Positions 45,781 through 55,623 of a stretch of DNA of 64,000 nucleotides are shown in pieces. Source of the DNA: Synechococcus sp. PCC 7502 (GTDB lineage Bacteria > Cyanobacteriota > Cyanobacteriia > Pseudanabaenales > Pseudanabaenaceae); NCBI RefSeq assembly GCF_000317085.1, contig NC_019702.1, forward strand, positions 2,200,394-2,264,393. The letters run 5' to 3'. The notes below the pieces were generated by a model. The model was not told the origin of the DNA. It did not search any database and saw only the letters and a list, made by a program, of their open reading frames with translations. The translations under genes were made by a program, and so were the position numbers. Numbering within the stretch: the first letter of the stretch is position 1; the number at the start of each line of letters is the position of its first letter.

Positions 45781-47136
45781 ATGGCAGGCTATGTTCTAGT
45801 ACTGGCGATTTTGATTTTGGGGGGACTTATTGCAACCCTGGGCGATCGCATTGGGACAAAAGTTGGTAAAGCTCGACTCAGCATATTTAATCTTAGACCT
45901 CGCAACACAGCAACTCTAATCACAATTGCCACAGGCGGAATGATTGCAGCCTCAACCTTGGGCGTTTTATTAGCGAGCAGTAGTCAACTTCAGGACGGTT
46001 TATTTAGACTGGATAGTATTCGATCTGAGTTAAAAACTGCTCAAGCCGAAAAGGAAAAAATGGAAGCAGCGTTGGCTATTACTAGGCGACAAAGGGATCA
46101 AGAGAAACGGAATCTAGAACAAATTAATAATTCTCTAGCTGAGGCTCTATTTCGTCAATCTCGAACCCAAGCTCAATTGCAATCTGTGCAGCAAAAGTTT
46201 CAAAGTGCTAAGCAAGAACTAGAGAAAGTACAGGCACAAGAGCAAGAACTGTTAAGTAAAATTCAGGACTTAAACGATCGCCAAAAAAGCCTATTAGCCG
46301 ATAGTCAAAAACTCTTAAATGAGCGCAACCAACTTAATACTGATCTAGCAAAAATTAGCAGCGATCGGCAGGTTTTGCGTAATCGAGTGGCTGAGTCCCA
46401 AACCAAACTCAGCGATCTAGAAAAACAACGTACAGCCCTAAGCTCTGAGCTTAAAACCCTTGAGAAAAATCGAGAGCTATTAAATGCCAGTATTCAGGCT
46501 CTGCGCCGAGGTAATGTGGCAATCCAATCGGAGCAAGTCCTGACTGCGGCTGTAATTAATGGCGGTTTATCCTCCCAAGACCTACGTCTGGCGGTATTTC
46601 AAGTTTTACAGCAAGCTGATCAAAATGCCCGTACTCTCCTAGATTTCCCTGCGGAGAGCCGTCCAGTAATTCAAGTTTCGGAAACACAAATAGATAATCT
46701 TTTACAAAAACTCGCAGATGGGAAAAGCTATATTCTACGAGTTTTGTCGGCGGGCAACTATCTGCGCAAGGAAAGTAGTGTGTCAATTTTGGCGGATATT
46801 ACCCCCAATAAAGAAGTATTTAAACCTGGGGAATTAATTGCATCCTTAACATTTAAGGCAAATATGTCAGAATCAGAATTGGAAGGACAGTTAGATAAGT
46901 TATTTTTACTAGTCAGCTTTCGCGCTCGCCAACAGGGGGTTTTACCCAATCCATTTACGGGTAAAGTCGGTAATTTTCCTCAAAGTGCTTTATTTGATCT
47001 AAGTCGCGAATTTAAGCAATATAAGTCTGCCATTGAAATTCAAGCGATCGCCAAGGAGACAATTTTTACAGGTAGCCCCCTAACTCTGACTTTAGTAGTG
47101 CTAGAAAATGGGGTTGAGATTCGCCGCTTTGGATAA
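45781..47136 (+). CDS. DUF3084 membrane-anchored coiled-coil protein
   Basis: A 451-aa protein starting MAGYVLVLAILILGGLIATL, with two N-terminal membrane segments (~3-22 and ~45-65), the second separated by GDRIGTKVGKARLSIFNLRP. A long coiled coil follows (~80-250, rich in Gln/Glu/Lys/Leu), then a globular C-terminal domain (~265-451). This plan defines the DUF3084 family, widespread in cyanobacteria and of unknown function. The ATG at 45781 is used rather than the GTG at 45769 because family members start MAGF/Y. It is followed 49 bases later by the small cysteine-rich gene. Confidence 0.88.
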   Translation: MAGYVLVLAILILGGLIATLGDRIGTKVGKARLSIFNLRPRNTATLITIATGGMIAASTLGVLLASSSQLQDGLFRLDSIRSELKTAQAEKEKMEAALAITRRQRDQEKRNLEQINNSLAEALFRQSRTQAQLQSVQQKFQSAKQELEKVQAQEQELLSKIQDLNDRQKSLLADSQKLLNERNQLNTDLAKISSDRQVLRNRVAESQTKLSDLEKQRTALSSELKTLEKNRELLNASIQALRRGNVAIQSEQVLTAAVINGGLSSQDLRLAVFQVLQQADQNARTLLDFPAESRPVIQVSETQIDNLLQKLADGKSYILRVLSAGNYLRKESSVSILADITPNKEVFKPGELIASLTFKANMSESELEGQLDKLFLLVSFRARQQGVLPNPFTGKVGNFPQSALFDLSREFKQYKSAIEIQAIAKETIFTGSPLTLTLVVLENGVEIRRFG

Positions 47137-47185
47137 TTTCTCTATTGTTCTATGAGTTTTTTAAAAATTCCTCGAAATTGCTAAA

Positions 47186-47488
47186 ATGCCTAAAATTTCC
47201 CTATGCGATCGCTGTAACTATTATGCCCATAGTAAATTTCTAGTCTGTGCGGTGCATCCCAGTGGTCTTGATAGTAACTACTGCCCAGATTTTGACAGTT
47301 CAGAACTATGGTCATTGGAAAACCCAGATCACTATAAGGATCAGCAATTAGAAAATATGTTCTGGCACCCCATATTTACAGGTCGTTGTCCAGTCTGCGA
47401 TTACGAGTTTTCACGCCTGCAACCGCCGCCAATTAATTGGTACTGCGAAGAATGTGAGTGTGAAGAACGCGATTGGGACATGGACTAA
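47186..47488 (+). CDS. Small cysteine-rich (zinc-ribbon-like) protein
   Basis: A 100-aa acidic protein with two Cys groups: C7, C10, C21 and C33 (LCDRCNYY...VCAVHP...YCPDF), and C68, C71, C87, C90 and C92 (RCPVCDY...WYCEECECE). The spacing in the second group is that of a rubredoxin/zinc-ribbon knuckle pair. Two zinc sites are probable. I do not recognise the family; it looks like a conserved cyanobacterial protein. Start ATG 47186 is the first in frame. Possible co-transcription with DUF3084. Confidence 0.75.
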   Translation: MPKISLCDRCNYYAHSKFLVCAVHPSGLDSNYCPDFDSSELWSLENPDHYKDQQLENMFWHPIFTGRCPVCDYEFSRLQPPPINWYCEECECEERDWDMD

Positions 47489-47604
47489 TTATTAGGCTTT
47501 AGATCAATTTCTGGGATCATCAATATAGATCGATTTTTAAATATTAATGAACAATTGCTTTGAATTTGCTAATCTACAGTATGCACATTGAAAAAATCTA
47601 AACC

Positions 47605-48900
47605 TTGATAGAGCGATATACCTTACCTGAGATGGGTAGCCTGTGGTCTGAGCAGCATAAGTACCAAACTTGGCTAGAAGTGGAAATTGCTGTAGTGGAA
47701 GCCCAAGCCGAACTAGGCTATATTCCCTCGGAGGCAGTAGCAGAAATTAAAGCCAAAGCCAACTTTGATCCTAAACGGGTGGATGAGTTAGAGGCAGAAG
47801 TTCGCCATGACATGATTGCCTTTTTAACGAATGTCAATGAATATGTGGGCGAAGCGGGCAGATTTATCCATTTGGGGTTAACTAGCTCCGATGTTTTGGA
47901 TACGGCACTGGCATTACAGCTAACTAGTAGCATGAATTTAATTTTGGCACAGGTGGAAACCCTATCCCAAGCAATTCGCTATCAGGCACAACAGCACCGC
48001 TATACGGTAATGGCAGGTCGCACCCATGGTATTCATGCTGAACCAATTACCTTTGGCTTTAAGTTAGCAGGTTGGCTGGCAGAAACTCTCCGTCATCGCG
48101 ATCGCCTGGTGAATACTGCTAAAAATATTGCCGTTGGTAAAATCTCTGGGGCAGTGGGAACCTACGCTAATGTTGATCCTAAAATTGAAGCGATCGCCTG
48201 TCAAAAATTAGGACTAAAACCAGATTGTGCTTCTACTCAAGTGATTTCCCGCGATCGACATGGTGAATTTGTGCAGGCTCTAGCACTACTGGGATCATCC
48301 ATTGAACGCTTTGCAGTAGAAATTCGTAATCTACAACGCACCGATGTGTTAGAGGTTGAAGAATTTTTTGCTAAAGGACAAAAAGGCTCCTCAGCGATGC
48401 CCCACAAACGTAATCCCATTCGTTCGGAACGACTAACAGGGATGGCAAGACTGCTTAGAGGGTATGCAGGAACTGCCCTAGAAAATATTGCCCTCTGGCA
48501 TGAGCGAGATATTTCCCATAGTGCCGCAGAACGAGTGATTTTACCCGATGCCTGTATTATTACCCACTTTATGCTTTCGGAAATTACGGATTTAATCAAG
48601 AATCTGTTGGTCTATCCCCATAATATGCAGCGTAATCTCAACTGCTATGGCGGCGTAGTATTTAGTCAAAAAGTTTTACTCGCACTAATTGATAAAGGGT
48701 TAAGTCGAGAAGCTAGCTATGCGATCGTCCAAACTTCTGCCCATCAGGCATGGAATCGATCCGATGGAGATTTTCGCAGCTTAATTCAAAATAACCCTCA
48801 AGTTAAAGACTTACTTACCCCAGCCGAGTTAGATGCTTGTTTTGACTGTGAAAATCACATTAAAAATCTTGATCTGATTTTCCAAAGGCTAGGTATTTAA
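47605..48900 (+). CDS. purB: Adenylosuccinate lyase
   Basis: Acts twice in purine synthesis, on SAICAR and on adenylosuccinate. The N-terminus IERYTLPEMGSLWSEQHKYQ is the family start and is initiated by TTG at 47605, as no ATG lies nearby in frame. Catalytic and signature motifs are RTHGIHAEPITFG, TSSDVLDTALALQL and the fumarase-superfamily loop KGSSAMPHKRNPIRSERLTG. At 431 aa it is the usual size. It stands alone. Confidence 0.96.
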   Translation: MIERYTLPEMGSLWSEQHKYQTWLEVEIAVVEAQAELGYIPSEAVAEIKAKANFDPKRVDELEAEVRHDMIAFLTNVNEYVGEAGRFIHLGLTSSDVLDTALALQLTSSMNLILAQVETLSQAIRYQAQQHRYTVMAGRTHGIHAEPITFGFKLAGWLAETLRHRDRLVNTAKNIAVGKISGAVGTYANVDPKIEAIACQKLGLKPDCASTQVISRDRHGEFVQALALLGSSIERFAVEIRNLQRTDVLEVEEFFAKGQKGSSAMPHKRNPIRSERLTGMARLLRGYAGTALENIALWHERDISHSAAERVILPDACIITHFMLSEITDLIKNLLVYPHNMQRNLNCYGGVVFSQKVLLALIDKGLSREASYAIVQTSAHQAWNRSDGDFRSLIQNNPQVKDLLTPAELDACFDCENHIKNLDLIFQRLGI

Positions 48901-49307
48901 ATTTATACTCACCCTAAAATGTAGTGATAGAAAGTTACTCCCTTCCTACTATAAAAATACAGCTAATTAATGGGGTGAAGAGGTGAAACCTTTTTGTGGG
49001 TGTGCAGAATACCCTAATCTTTCACTGGGAAAGGAGTAATATCACAGAAAAATAACTTTAATATAGCTATGAAAATTATCCTTCCCACCTTGGAACCACA
49101 TAGAATATTGTTAATACCAGCTTAGTATCAGCAGATTGATTTTCTTTGGCAACCTCTCTGGCAAATAGATATAAAACTATGCCTTGATGTATGCCATACA
49201 AGACAATAGCCAAATTCTATTGCAAGCCTAGAAAAGACTTCTGTATCTAATCTACTGGTAGCATTTAGTTAAAGAGTTCACAATATAAACCAAATGTAGG
49301 TAATTTT
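48901..49307. other. Gene-free interval after purB
   Basis: About 407 bases, AT-rich, with no open frame of note, no tRNA and no obvious hairpin terminator. The start of the frameshifted gene at 49308 is preceded by GTAGG, a weak ribosome-binding site. I see nothing else to report. Confidence 0.5.
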
Positions 49308-49864
49308 ATGAACATAGGGGAATCAGAATCTAGCCGATACGCAACCCGTGCCGAGGTTGAGGAATTGCGGGGAAAGTATCTAGCCTGACCAAGTTGATAG
49401 AAGAACTAAGTCAGGCTGTAAGTAGGTTACAAGCTCAACCTTTACCTCAAACCCTTGGAACTATTCCTGAGAGAGTAAGAAGTAATGCTAGTGACTATGC
49501 TGTGATTCCTGTGCCGCCACATATATATGTTGAGAATTCTCAAAGCCTAGAACCTAATATCGATATTGATGTCAGTTTAGAACTATTAGCTAAAACTATT
49601 AATACCCTTGAGGCGGAAATTGAGGATAAGTTATTTGCAATTTGGCAGGGTATAGCAATTAGGCAGGTCGAGGATAATTTTTGGGGGCATCCAGTTCCCC
49701 TAGACTTAATCCATGAAATGGGATTTTCCTCAATGCCAATGACAGAATTTTTAGAATTTGTTGGGAATCTTAATGATCCAACTTTAGAATTTTTACCCTC
49801 AACTAAGCATATTAATTACACAATCGGTGGGGTTTCTGCTTGGTATATTACCTTTCAGGCATAG
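49308..49864 (+). pseudogene. Hypothetical gene split by a -1 frame change
   Basis: ATG at 49308 reads MNIGESESSRYATRAEVEEL then RGKYLA and stops at TGA 49386. In the -1 frame the coding continues without a stop as SLTKLIEELSQAVSRLQAQP and on to 49864 (C-terminus SAWYITFQA). Joined, this would be a ~184-aa protein with an N-terminal coiled coil and an unrecognised C-terminal domain. The heptamer GGGAAAG at 49370-49376 is in the correct phase (G GGA AAG) for -1 ribosomal slippage; one lost base nearby (YL/SLTK join) is the simpler explanation. Neighbours are purB and a kinase gene, convergent. Confidence 0.6.
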
Positions 49865-49877
49865 AAAGCCTTAGCTT

Positions 49878-51275
49878 TTAATCTGATCTAACCTGATCTA
49901 AAAAATAGACTATTTCACCCTTTAACCATTCCTTCTCAATATTCGTTAGGTTAAAGCCAAATTTATGAGTTTTTACACCATGTCTAAACATGATTTCTTG
50001 AACGGGGTTATCATTTACGGTCATGTTGCTTCCCAACTCAACTTTTTGCAGATCAGCAACTTTACCCGTAGTTAAAAACTTAAAACCCAGTACAGACAGT
50101 TTGATCGTAAAGGTAGTATTTGTGATAATTAATTGGGAATTTCCTGCAAGCCCAGTAATTACAGGAATAAGCATACCAATACCCACAACCCAAAAGGGAA
50201 TCGAAAACAGAGCAAATAATCCCCCCGCCATAGCTGCTCCGAGCGTCCACACTACCAAAAAGCTATTCCAAAATAGGGCAAACCCCAATAGGGGAATAAA
50301 TTCAAAGCTCCAGCCCGCAGGCGGAATAAAAATTTCTAACCGATCGCTAGTAACATTCAACTTAACTCGGCTACCAAAGGGTTTAGTAGTTCTTGAACCA
50401 ATATTTGTATTTAAAGAAGCGATCGCCTCTATTTTTCCTATGTTTTGAGTGGTTTTAATAGCAATATCACAATTCTCTAGAGCCTCCAAAGCTTGACGAG
50501 CAGAGCTAAAACGATCCTCAGAGGCAGGTTCTAGCATTGTTTCTAACCAGTCGGCAAACCCTGCGGAAATATGCACATAACTGCGGAAATCTATTTTCAT
50601 CCTCACTTCTGGTAATTCGGCGGGCGATCGTCCCGTGAGTAAAAATAAAATTGTTGCCCCTAACCCAAATAAGTCACTAGCAGGCAAAGCTTTACCCCGA
50701 TACTGTTCTGGAGGCATATAGCCATAGGTTCCAACTACAGTACTTCCGCCAATTTGGGTATGACGATAGGTATCTTGAACTGCCCCAAAATCAACCAGAG
50801 TTACCATACCATCAGTGCGACGGATTAAGTTTTGCGGCTTAATATCTCTGTGGATTATGGGTGGTTGCAACTCATGGAGATAGATTAAAATTTCCAGAAT
50901 CTGCGTGGCAATTTGTTTGATATCGCCTTCACTCCCCCGCCAACCACTATCAATCAGGACTGCCAGCGATTCCCCATCTGCCAGTTGTTGAGCAATATAA
51001 AAACGTCGATCGCTTTCTGTATCAACTTGAAAATAATCTAAGTAGCGAGGAATAGCGGGATGATTAATATGCTTTAGAACCTTAGCCTCTCGTTCAAATA
51101 GCTCTAGGGTTTTCCACTCTCCCATGCGTTGAAAGGATAATGCTTTTAAGGCAACTTGCTGTTGGGTTTCCATATCTTCAGCCCTGTAAGTAATGCCAAT
51201 ACCACCTTGTCCTAGGACTCCAGCTATACGGTAGCGATCGCCCACTACATCACCAACTTGATGCATATTTTCCAT
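49878..51275 (-). CDS. Serine/threonine protein kinase with C-terminal membrane domain
   Basis: A 465-aa Hanks-type kinase. The Gly-rich loop LGQGGIGITY is at 21-30, catalytic Lys44 in VALKAL, HRDIKPQN at 142-149 and DFG at 162-164, so it looks active. After the kinase domain (~to 280) a linker leads to two hydrophobic segments (~328-385, GFALFWNSFLVVWTLGAAMA and IPFWVVGIGMLIPVITGL) and a cytosolic C-terminal domain ending YFLDQVRSD. This kinase plus PH-like membrane tail architecture is frequent in cyanobacteria. The substrate is unknown. It converges with the frameshifted 49308 gene. Confidence 0.92.
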   Translation of the reverse strand: MENMHQVGDVVGDRYRIAGVLGQGGIGITYRAEDMETQQQVALKALSFQRMGEWKTLELFEREAKVLKHINHPAIPRYLDYFQVDTESDRRFYIAQQLADGESLAVLIDSGWRGSEGDIKQIATQILEILIYLHELQPPIIHRDIKPQNLIRRTDGMVTLVDFGAVQDTYRHTQIGGSTVVGTYGYMPPEQYRGKALPASDLFGLGATILFLLTGRSPAELPEVRMKIDFRSYVHISAGFADWLETMLEPASEDRFSSARQALEALENCDIAIKTTQNIGKIEAIASLNTNIGSRTTKPFGSRVKLNVTSDRLEIFIPPAGWSFEFIPLLGFALFWNSFLVVWTLGAAMAGGLFALFSIPFWVVGIGMLIPVITGLAGNSQLIITNTTFTIKLSVLGFKFLTTGKVADLQKVELGSNMTVNDNPVQEIMFRHGVKTHKFGFNLTNIEKEWLKGEIVYFLDQVRSD

Positions 51276-51303
51276 AGATATTTAATTGGTTGAGAATTTA
51301 TGG

Positions 51304-52677
51304 CTAAGTAAATTTTAAGGCTGATCCTCGTACTTCCTCATTCACCTTGCCATTGGCATAAACCACATTACCGCCAACAATCGTTGTGTTTGCCCATCCC
51401 GTTAAATTCCAGCCTTCAAAGGGACTCCAACCACATTTAGTTAATAGGTTTTGGCGAATCACAGGTTGATATTCCTTTAGATCAACTAATACCAAGTCAG
51501 CATCCCATCCCACCCGAATTTCGCCTTTATTAGGGATACCGTATGCCTTTGCTACATTACTACTCATCCATCGACTAACCTGAGCCACAGTACATCTACC
51601 TGCCATCGCCTGTGTAAGCATGAGTGCCAGTGAAGTTTCAACCCCCGGCATGCCTGAAGGGATAGTTGCAGGTTCTAGGAAAATGGTATTGGCACTGGAT
51701 TTTTCTGATGCTGTGGGGACTTGGGTATTTTCTGCTTGTCCTTTTTCTGCTAATGTATGCGGGGCATGATCGGTGGCAATAAAATCAATTACTCCATCTC
51801 GTAAGGCTTGCCAAAGGACTTCTTGATCGTGGGGCGATCGCAAGGGGGGATTCATTTGAGCCAAAGACCCAATTTTAGAATAGGCATCTATATTCATCAG
51901 CAAGTGCTGGGGGGTAACCTCTGCCGTTACCCATTGCGGCTTGTCTTGTCTTAATAGTTCTGCTTCCTCGGCTGTGGACATGTGCAAGATATGCAAACGC
52001 CTTTGGTATTTTTTAGATAGCTTTAACGCTAATTGCGTAGCATTTAACGCTGCCTGATTGTCTTGAATAATAGAATGAATCGCTGGGTCAGTGCTACCTG
52101 CAAACTCTTGGCGACGTTGAGCGATACGCGCTTGATCTTCAGCATGGACGGCAATTAATCGCCTTCCTTGGGCAAAAATCCTATCTAAAATTTCTTCTTG
52201 ATCAATTAGTAAAGCACCGTGCATTGATCCCATAAATACCTTGATCCCACAGGTAGGATTTGCTGTAAGTAGATCGGGCAGAACTTCACCAGTGGCTCCA
52301 ATAAAAAAACCATAGTTAACAACACATTTACTAGCAGCACGTCTGAGTTTGTCATCTAATGCTGCTTGGGTGGTGGTTAAGGGGCGGGTATTTGGCATTT
52401 CTAAAAAGCTGGTAACACCTCCCTTGGCACAGGCACAACTGGCTGTATGCAGGTCTTCTTTATATTCTAAACCTGGTTCCCGAAAATGCACCTGTGGATC
52501 AATAACGCCGGGCAGGAGTACTAAGCCTACACCGTTGATAATTTCGGTATTACTGGTATCGACGGGATCAATCTGTTCACTAATAGCCGCGATTTTCCCC
52601 TGTTGCAACAAGATGTCCCCTAATAGGAAACTACCATCGGGGAGTAAGATCTGGCTTTGTTTAATTAGTAGATTCAC
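51304..52677 (-). CDS. pyrC: Dihydroorotase (class I)
   Basis: Cyclises carbamoyl-aspartate to dihydroorotate in pyrimidine synthesis. A 457-aa amidohydrolase barrel with DPQVHFREPG near residue 60, the LEMPNTRPLTT segment, a CGIKVFMGSMHG lysine region, HAED, HILHMSTAEE and the essential ATDHAPHT motif. The first metal-binding His of the usual DxHVHxRxPG is Gln62 here; the same DxQVHFREPG form occurs in other functional-looking dihydroorotases (for example Bacteroidetes), so it is a natural variant. It follows the kinase gene on the same strand, with a 28-base gap downstream of it. Confidence 0.9.
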   Translation of the reverse strand: MNLLIKQSQILLPDGSFLLGDILLQQGKIAAISEQIDPVDTSNTEIINGVGLVLLPGVIDPQVHFREPGLEYKEDLHTASCACAKGGVTSFLEMPNTRPLTTTQAALDDKLRRAASKCVVNYGFFIGATGEVLPDLLTANPTCGIKVFMGSMHGALLIDQEEILDRIFAQGRRLIAVHAEDQARIAQRRQEFAGSTDPAIHSIIQDNQAALNATQLALKLSKKYQRRLHILHMSTAEEAELLRQDKPQWVTAEVTPQHLLMNIDAYSKIGSLAQMNPPLRSPHDQEVLWQALRDGVIDFIATDHAPHTLAEKGQAENTQVPTASEKSSANTIFLEPATIPSGMPGVETSLALMLTQAMAGRCTVAQVSRWMSSNVAKAYGIPNKGEIRVGWDADLVLVDLKEYQPVIRQNLLTKCGWSPFEGWNLTGWANTTIVGGNVVYANGKVNEEVRGSALKFT

Positions 52678-52910
52678 GGTAGCTTATTAGTAGAACTTAG
52701 TTAGTATGACTGCCTTTAGCTTATCCTGTGTTAACTAATCTTGTATTAGATATTTTAAAGATGTGCTTTTATTTCCAGTAATAGAGTTTTGAAAATCTGG
52801 AAGTTAGTTATCTATTCCTAAATTTAGTTTGCCGCTTAATATTGGGTTTCAATCTCACCAATCATCTGATATTATGGATTGCCCAGATAGATTACTTAAA
52901 TTTATCTGTT

Positions 52911-52997
52911 GGAGAGGTGGCCGAGTGGTTGAAGGCGCAGCACTGGAAATGCTGTTTAGGGGTGACTTTAACGAGGGTTCGAATCCCTCCCTCTCCG
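52911..52997 (+). tRNA. tRNA-Ser (GGA)
   Basis: Class II tRNA of 87 bases. The acceptor GGAGAGG (52911-52917) pairs with CCTCTCC (52990-52996), with discriminator G52997. Anticodon stem CAGCA/TGCTG and loop CTGGAAA give anticodon GGA at 52945-52947, reading UCC/UCU. A long variable arm and GGTTCGAATCC T-arm are present; CCA is not encoded. Its acceptor stem is identical to that of the tRNA-Ser(GCU) at 4470. Confidence 0.96.
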
Positions 52998-53349
52998 TAG
53001 AGTTTTGTACGTATTTTACCTTTTTGGCTTTCCATTTTTGTAAGGGGCTATTTCTGATTAATTGGGGAGTTTATCGTCCTAGGTTTAGGCGGCGATCGCA
53101 TTCATAATTCTGGTAAATATTTATAATCCGTAATATAAATCTCTGTAACCCTTAATCCATAGTTATTTGAATAATTGTTAAGGACTTCTAAGTAAGCTCA
53201 CACACTGTACCTATAATCTTATTTAATCTTTAGGCTATGTGGCTTCTTACAATTAGCTCTTATAACATTCAATATTCAGCCTTGTCAGAAACCCCACAGA
53301 GTCTAAAAAATTTCCACTTGTCTTCACATTCTTGAGAGAGAAAAATTAA
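52998..53349 (+). promoter_or_regulatory. psaA upstream region
   Basis: A 352-base gene-free stretch that must hold the psaAB promoter(s). A TATAAT at 53212-53217 is a plausible -10, without a good -35. GAGAGAGAAAAA just before the ATG at 53350 is the likely ribosome-binding region. No HLR1/RpaB box with the expected spacing was found by eye. Confidence 0.4.
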
Positions 53350-55602
53350 ATGACAACTACTCCTCAAAAACCTGAAGCAAAGGTAAAAGTTACGGTTGAT
53401 CGTGATGTGGTGCCTACCTCCTTTGAAAAATGGGGTCAGCCTGGTCACTTTAGCCGTGAACTGAAAAAAGGACCAAAAACCACAACTTGGATTTGGAACC
53501 TTCATGCCGATGCTCATGACTTTGATAGTTTTACGACTGAAGAAGATACTGCTCGCAAGATTTTTTCCGCTCACTTTGGGCATTTGGGCATTATCTTTAT
53601 TTGGCTAAGTGGTATGTATTATCACGGTGCTAAATTCTCCAATTACGAAGCTTGGCTAACTAACCCCGTTGGTATTAAGCCCAGTGCTCAAGTAGTTTGG
53701 AACATTGTTGGTCAAGATATTCTGAACGCAGATGTTGGTGGTGGCTTCCAAGGTATTCAAATTACCTCGGGGCTTTTCCATCTTTGGCGTGCTTCTGGCA
53801 TCACTAGTGAGTTTCAATTACTTTGTACCGCAATTGGCGGATTAGTAATGGCTGGCTTGATGTTTTTTGCTGGTTGGTTCCACTATCACAAGGCTGCTCC
53901 AAAGCTAGAGTGGTTCCAAAATGTTGAATCTATGCTCAATCACCACTTAGCTGGTCTTTTGGGTCTGGGTTCTCTGGCTTGGGCAGGTCACCAAATCCAT
54001 GTATCTATCCCCATTAACTACTACTTGGATAAGGGCATTGCACCTAGTCAAATTCCTTTACCCCATGAGTTTATTCTTAACTCTAAGTTAATGTCAGATA
54101 TTTTCCCTAGCTTTGCTCAGGGTGTAACCCCTTTCTTCACTGGAAATTGGGGAGTGTATGCTGACTTTTTAACCTTTAAGGGTGGTTTAAATCCTCAAAC
54201 AGGTGCTTTGTGGCTAACAGATCAAGCTCACCATCACTTGGCGATCGCTACTTTGTTTATTATTGCTGGTCACATGTACCGTACTAACTTTGGTATTGGT
54301 CATAGCATCAAGCAAATTTTAGAAGCTCACAAGGGTCCTCTAACTGGCGAAGGTCATAAGGGCTTATATGAAATCCTTACCACTTCTTGGCATGCTCAAT
54401 TAGCAATCAACTTAGCTTTGCTAGGTTCTTTAAGCATTATCGTGGCACAGCACATGTACGCCATGCCTGCTTATCCCTACATTGCGATCGACTATGCTAC
54501 CCAAGTTTCCCTCTTCACTCATCACATGTGGATTGGTGGTTTCTTGATTTGTGGTGCTGCCGCTCACGCAGGTATATTTTTTATCCGTGATTACGATCCA
54601 GCCAAGAATGTAAATAACCTGATTGATCGAGTTTTGCGTCATCGTGATGCAATTATTTCCCATCTCAACTGGGTATGTATTTTCCTTGGCTTCCATAGCT
54701 TTGGTCTTTACATTCACAATGACACCATGCGTGCTTTGGGTCGCCCTCAAGACATGTTCTCTGATACCGCAATTCAGTTAAAGCCTATATTTGCTAATTG
54801 GATTCAAGGTATTCATGCAGCGGCGGCGGGAACAACTGCCCCCTATGCCAGTGCAAGCGTTAGTCCAATCTTTGGTGGTGACACCTTAGTTATTGGTGGC
54901 AAGGTTGCTGCTGGACATTTGGCTCTCGGTACGGCTGACTTCTTGGTACACCATATTCATGCTTTTACCATTCACGTTACCGTTTTAATTCTCTTGAAGG
55001 GTGTTTTATATGCCCGTAGTTCTCGGTTAATTCCTGATAAGGCAGAACTAGGATTCCGCTTCCCTTGCGATGGTCCTGGTCGTGGTGGTACTTGTCAAGT
55101 CTCAGCATGGGATCATGTATTCCTTGGCTTATTCTGGATGTACAACTCTATTTCTGTAGTAATTTTCCACTTTAGCTGGAAGATGCAATCTGACCTATTT
55201 GGAAGTGTTGACCCCAATGGCAATATCACAACTTTAGCGGGTGGTAACTTTGCTCAAAGTGCTATTACTATTAACGGTTGGTTGCGTGACTTCCTATGGG
55301 CACAAGCTTCTCAGGTAATTCAATCCTATGGTTCTGCATTGTCTGCCTATGGACTATTGTTCTTGGGTGCTCACTTTATCTGGGCATTCAGCTTAATGTT
55401 CCTATTCAGTGGACGTGGCTATTGGCAAGAATTGATTGAATCTATTGTTTGGGCACACAGTAAATTAAATGTCGCTCCAGCAATTCAACCTCGAGCCTTG
55501 AGTATTGTGCAAGGACGGGCAGTGGGCTTGGCTCACTATCTTCTGGGCGGAATTGTCACCACATGGGCATTCTTCCTAGCTCGTTATGCGGCATTAGGAT
55601 AA
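53350..55602 (+). CDS. psaA: Photosystem I core protein A1 (PsaA)
   Basis: One half of the photosystem I reaction-centre heterodimer in thylakoid membranes, binding P700, antenna chlorophylls, phylloquinone and the Fx cluster. At 750 aa it has the cyanobacterial length, with eleven membrane helices. The Fx loop [13 protein letters not shown] supplies two cysteines. The conserved start [20 protein letters not shown] and the end [13 protein letters not shown] are intact. psaB follows 21 bases downstream in the usual operon. A shared terminator lies after psaB. Confidence 0.99.
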   Translation: MTTTPQKPEAKVKVTVDRDVVPTSFEKWGQPGHFSRELKKGPKTTTWIWNLHADAHDFDSFTTEEDTARKIFSAHFGHLGIIFIWLSGMYYHGAKFSNYEAWLTNPVGIKPSAQVVWNIVGQDILNADVGGGFQGIQITSGLFHLWRASGITSEFQLLCTAIGGLVMAGLMFFAGWFHYHKAAPKLEWFQNVESMLNHHLAGLLGLGSLAWAGHQIHVSIPINYYLDKGIAPSQIPLPHEFILNSKLMSDIFPSFAQGVTPFFTGNWGVYADFLTFKGGLNPQTGALWLTDQAHHHLAIATLFIIAGHMYRTNFGIGHSIKQILEAHKGPLTGEGHKGLYEILTTSWHAQLAINLALLGSLSIIVAQHMYAMPAYPYIAIDYATQVSLFTHHMWIGGFLICGAAAHAGIFFIRDYDPAKNVNNLIDRVLRHRDAIISHLNWVCIFLGFHSFGLYIHNDTMRALGRPQDMFSDTAIQLKPIFANWIQGIHAAAAGTTAPYASASVSPIFGGDTLVIGGKVAAGHLALGTADFLVHHIHAFTIHVTVLILLKGVLYARSSRLIPDKAELGFRFPCDGPGRGGTCQVSAWDHVFLGLFWMYNSISVVIFHFSWKMQSDLFGSVDPNGNITTLAGGNFAQSAITINGWLRDFLWAQASQVIQSYGSALSAYGLLFLGAHFIWAFSLMFLFSGRGYWQELIESIVWAHSKLNVAPAIQPRALSIVQGRAVGLAHYLLGGIVTTWAFFLARYAALG

Positions 55603-55623
55603 TAGCGAGGAAAACTAAAAACT

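Noticed and set aside
51304-52677. Loss of the first metal His (Gln62) as a sign of a dead dihydroorotase
   Set aside because: The DxQVHFREPG form occurs in other dihydroorotases with the remaining active site intact, so it is a natural variant.
52829-53107. 92-codon frame across the tRNA-Ser(GGA) gene
   Set aside because: It is an accidental translation through the tRNA.
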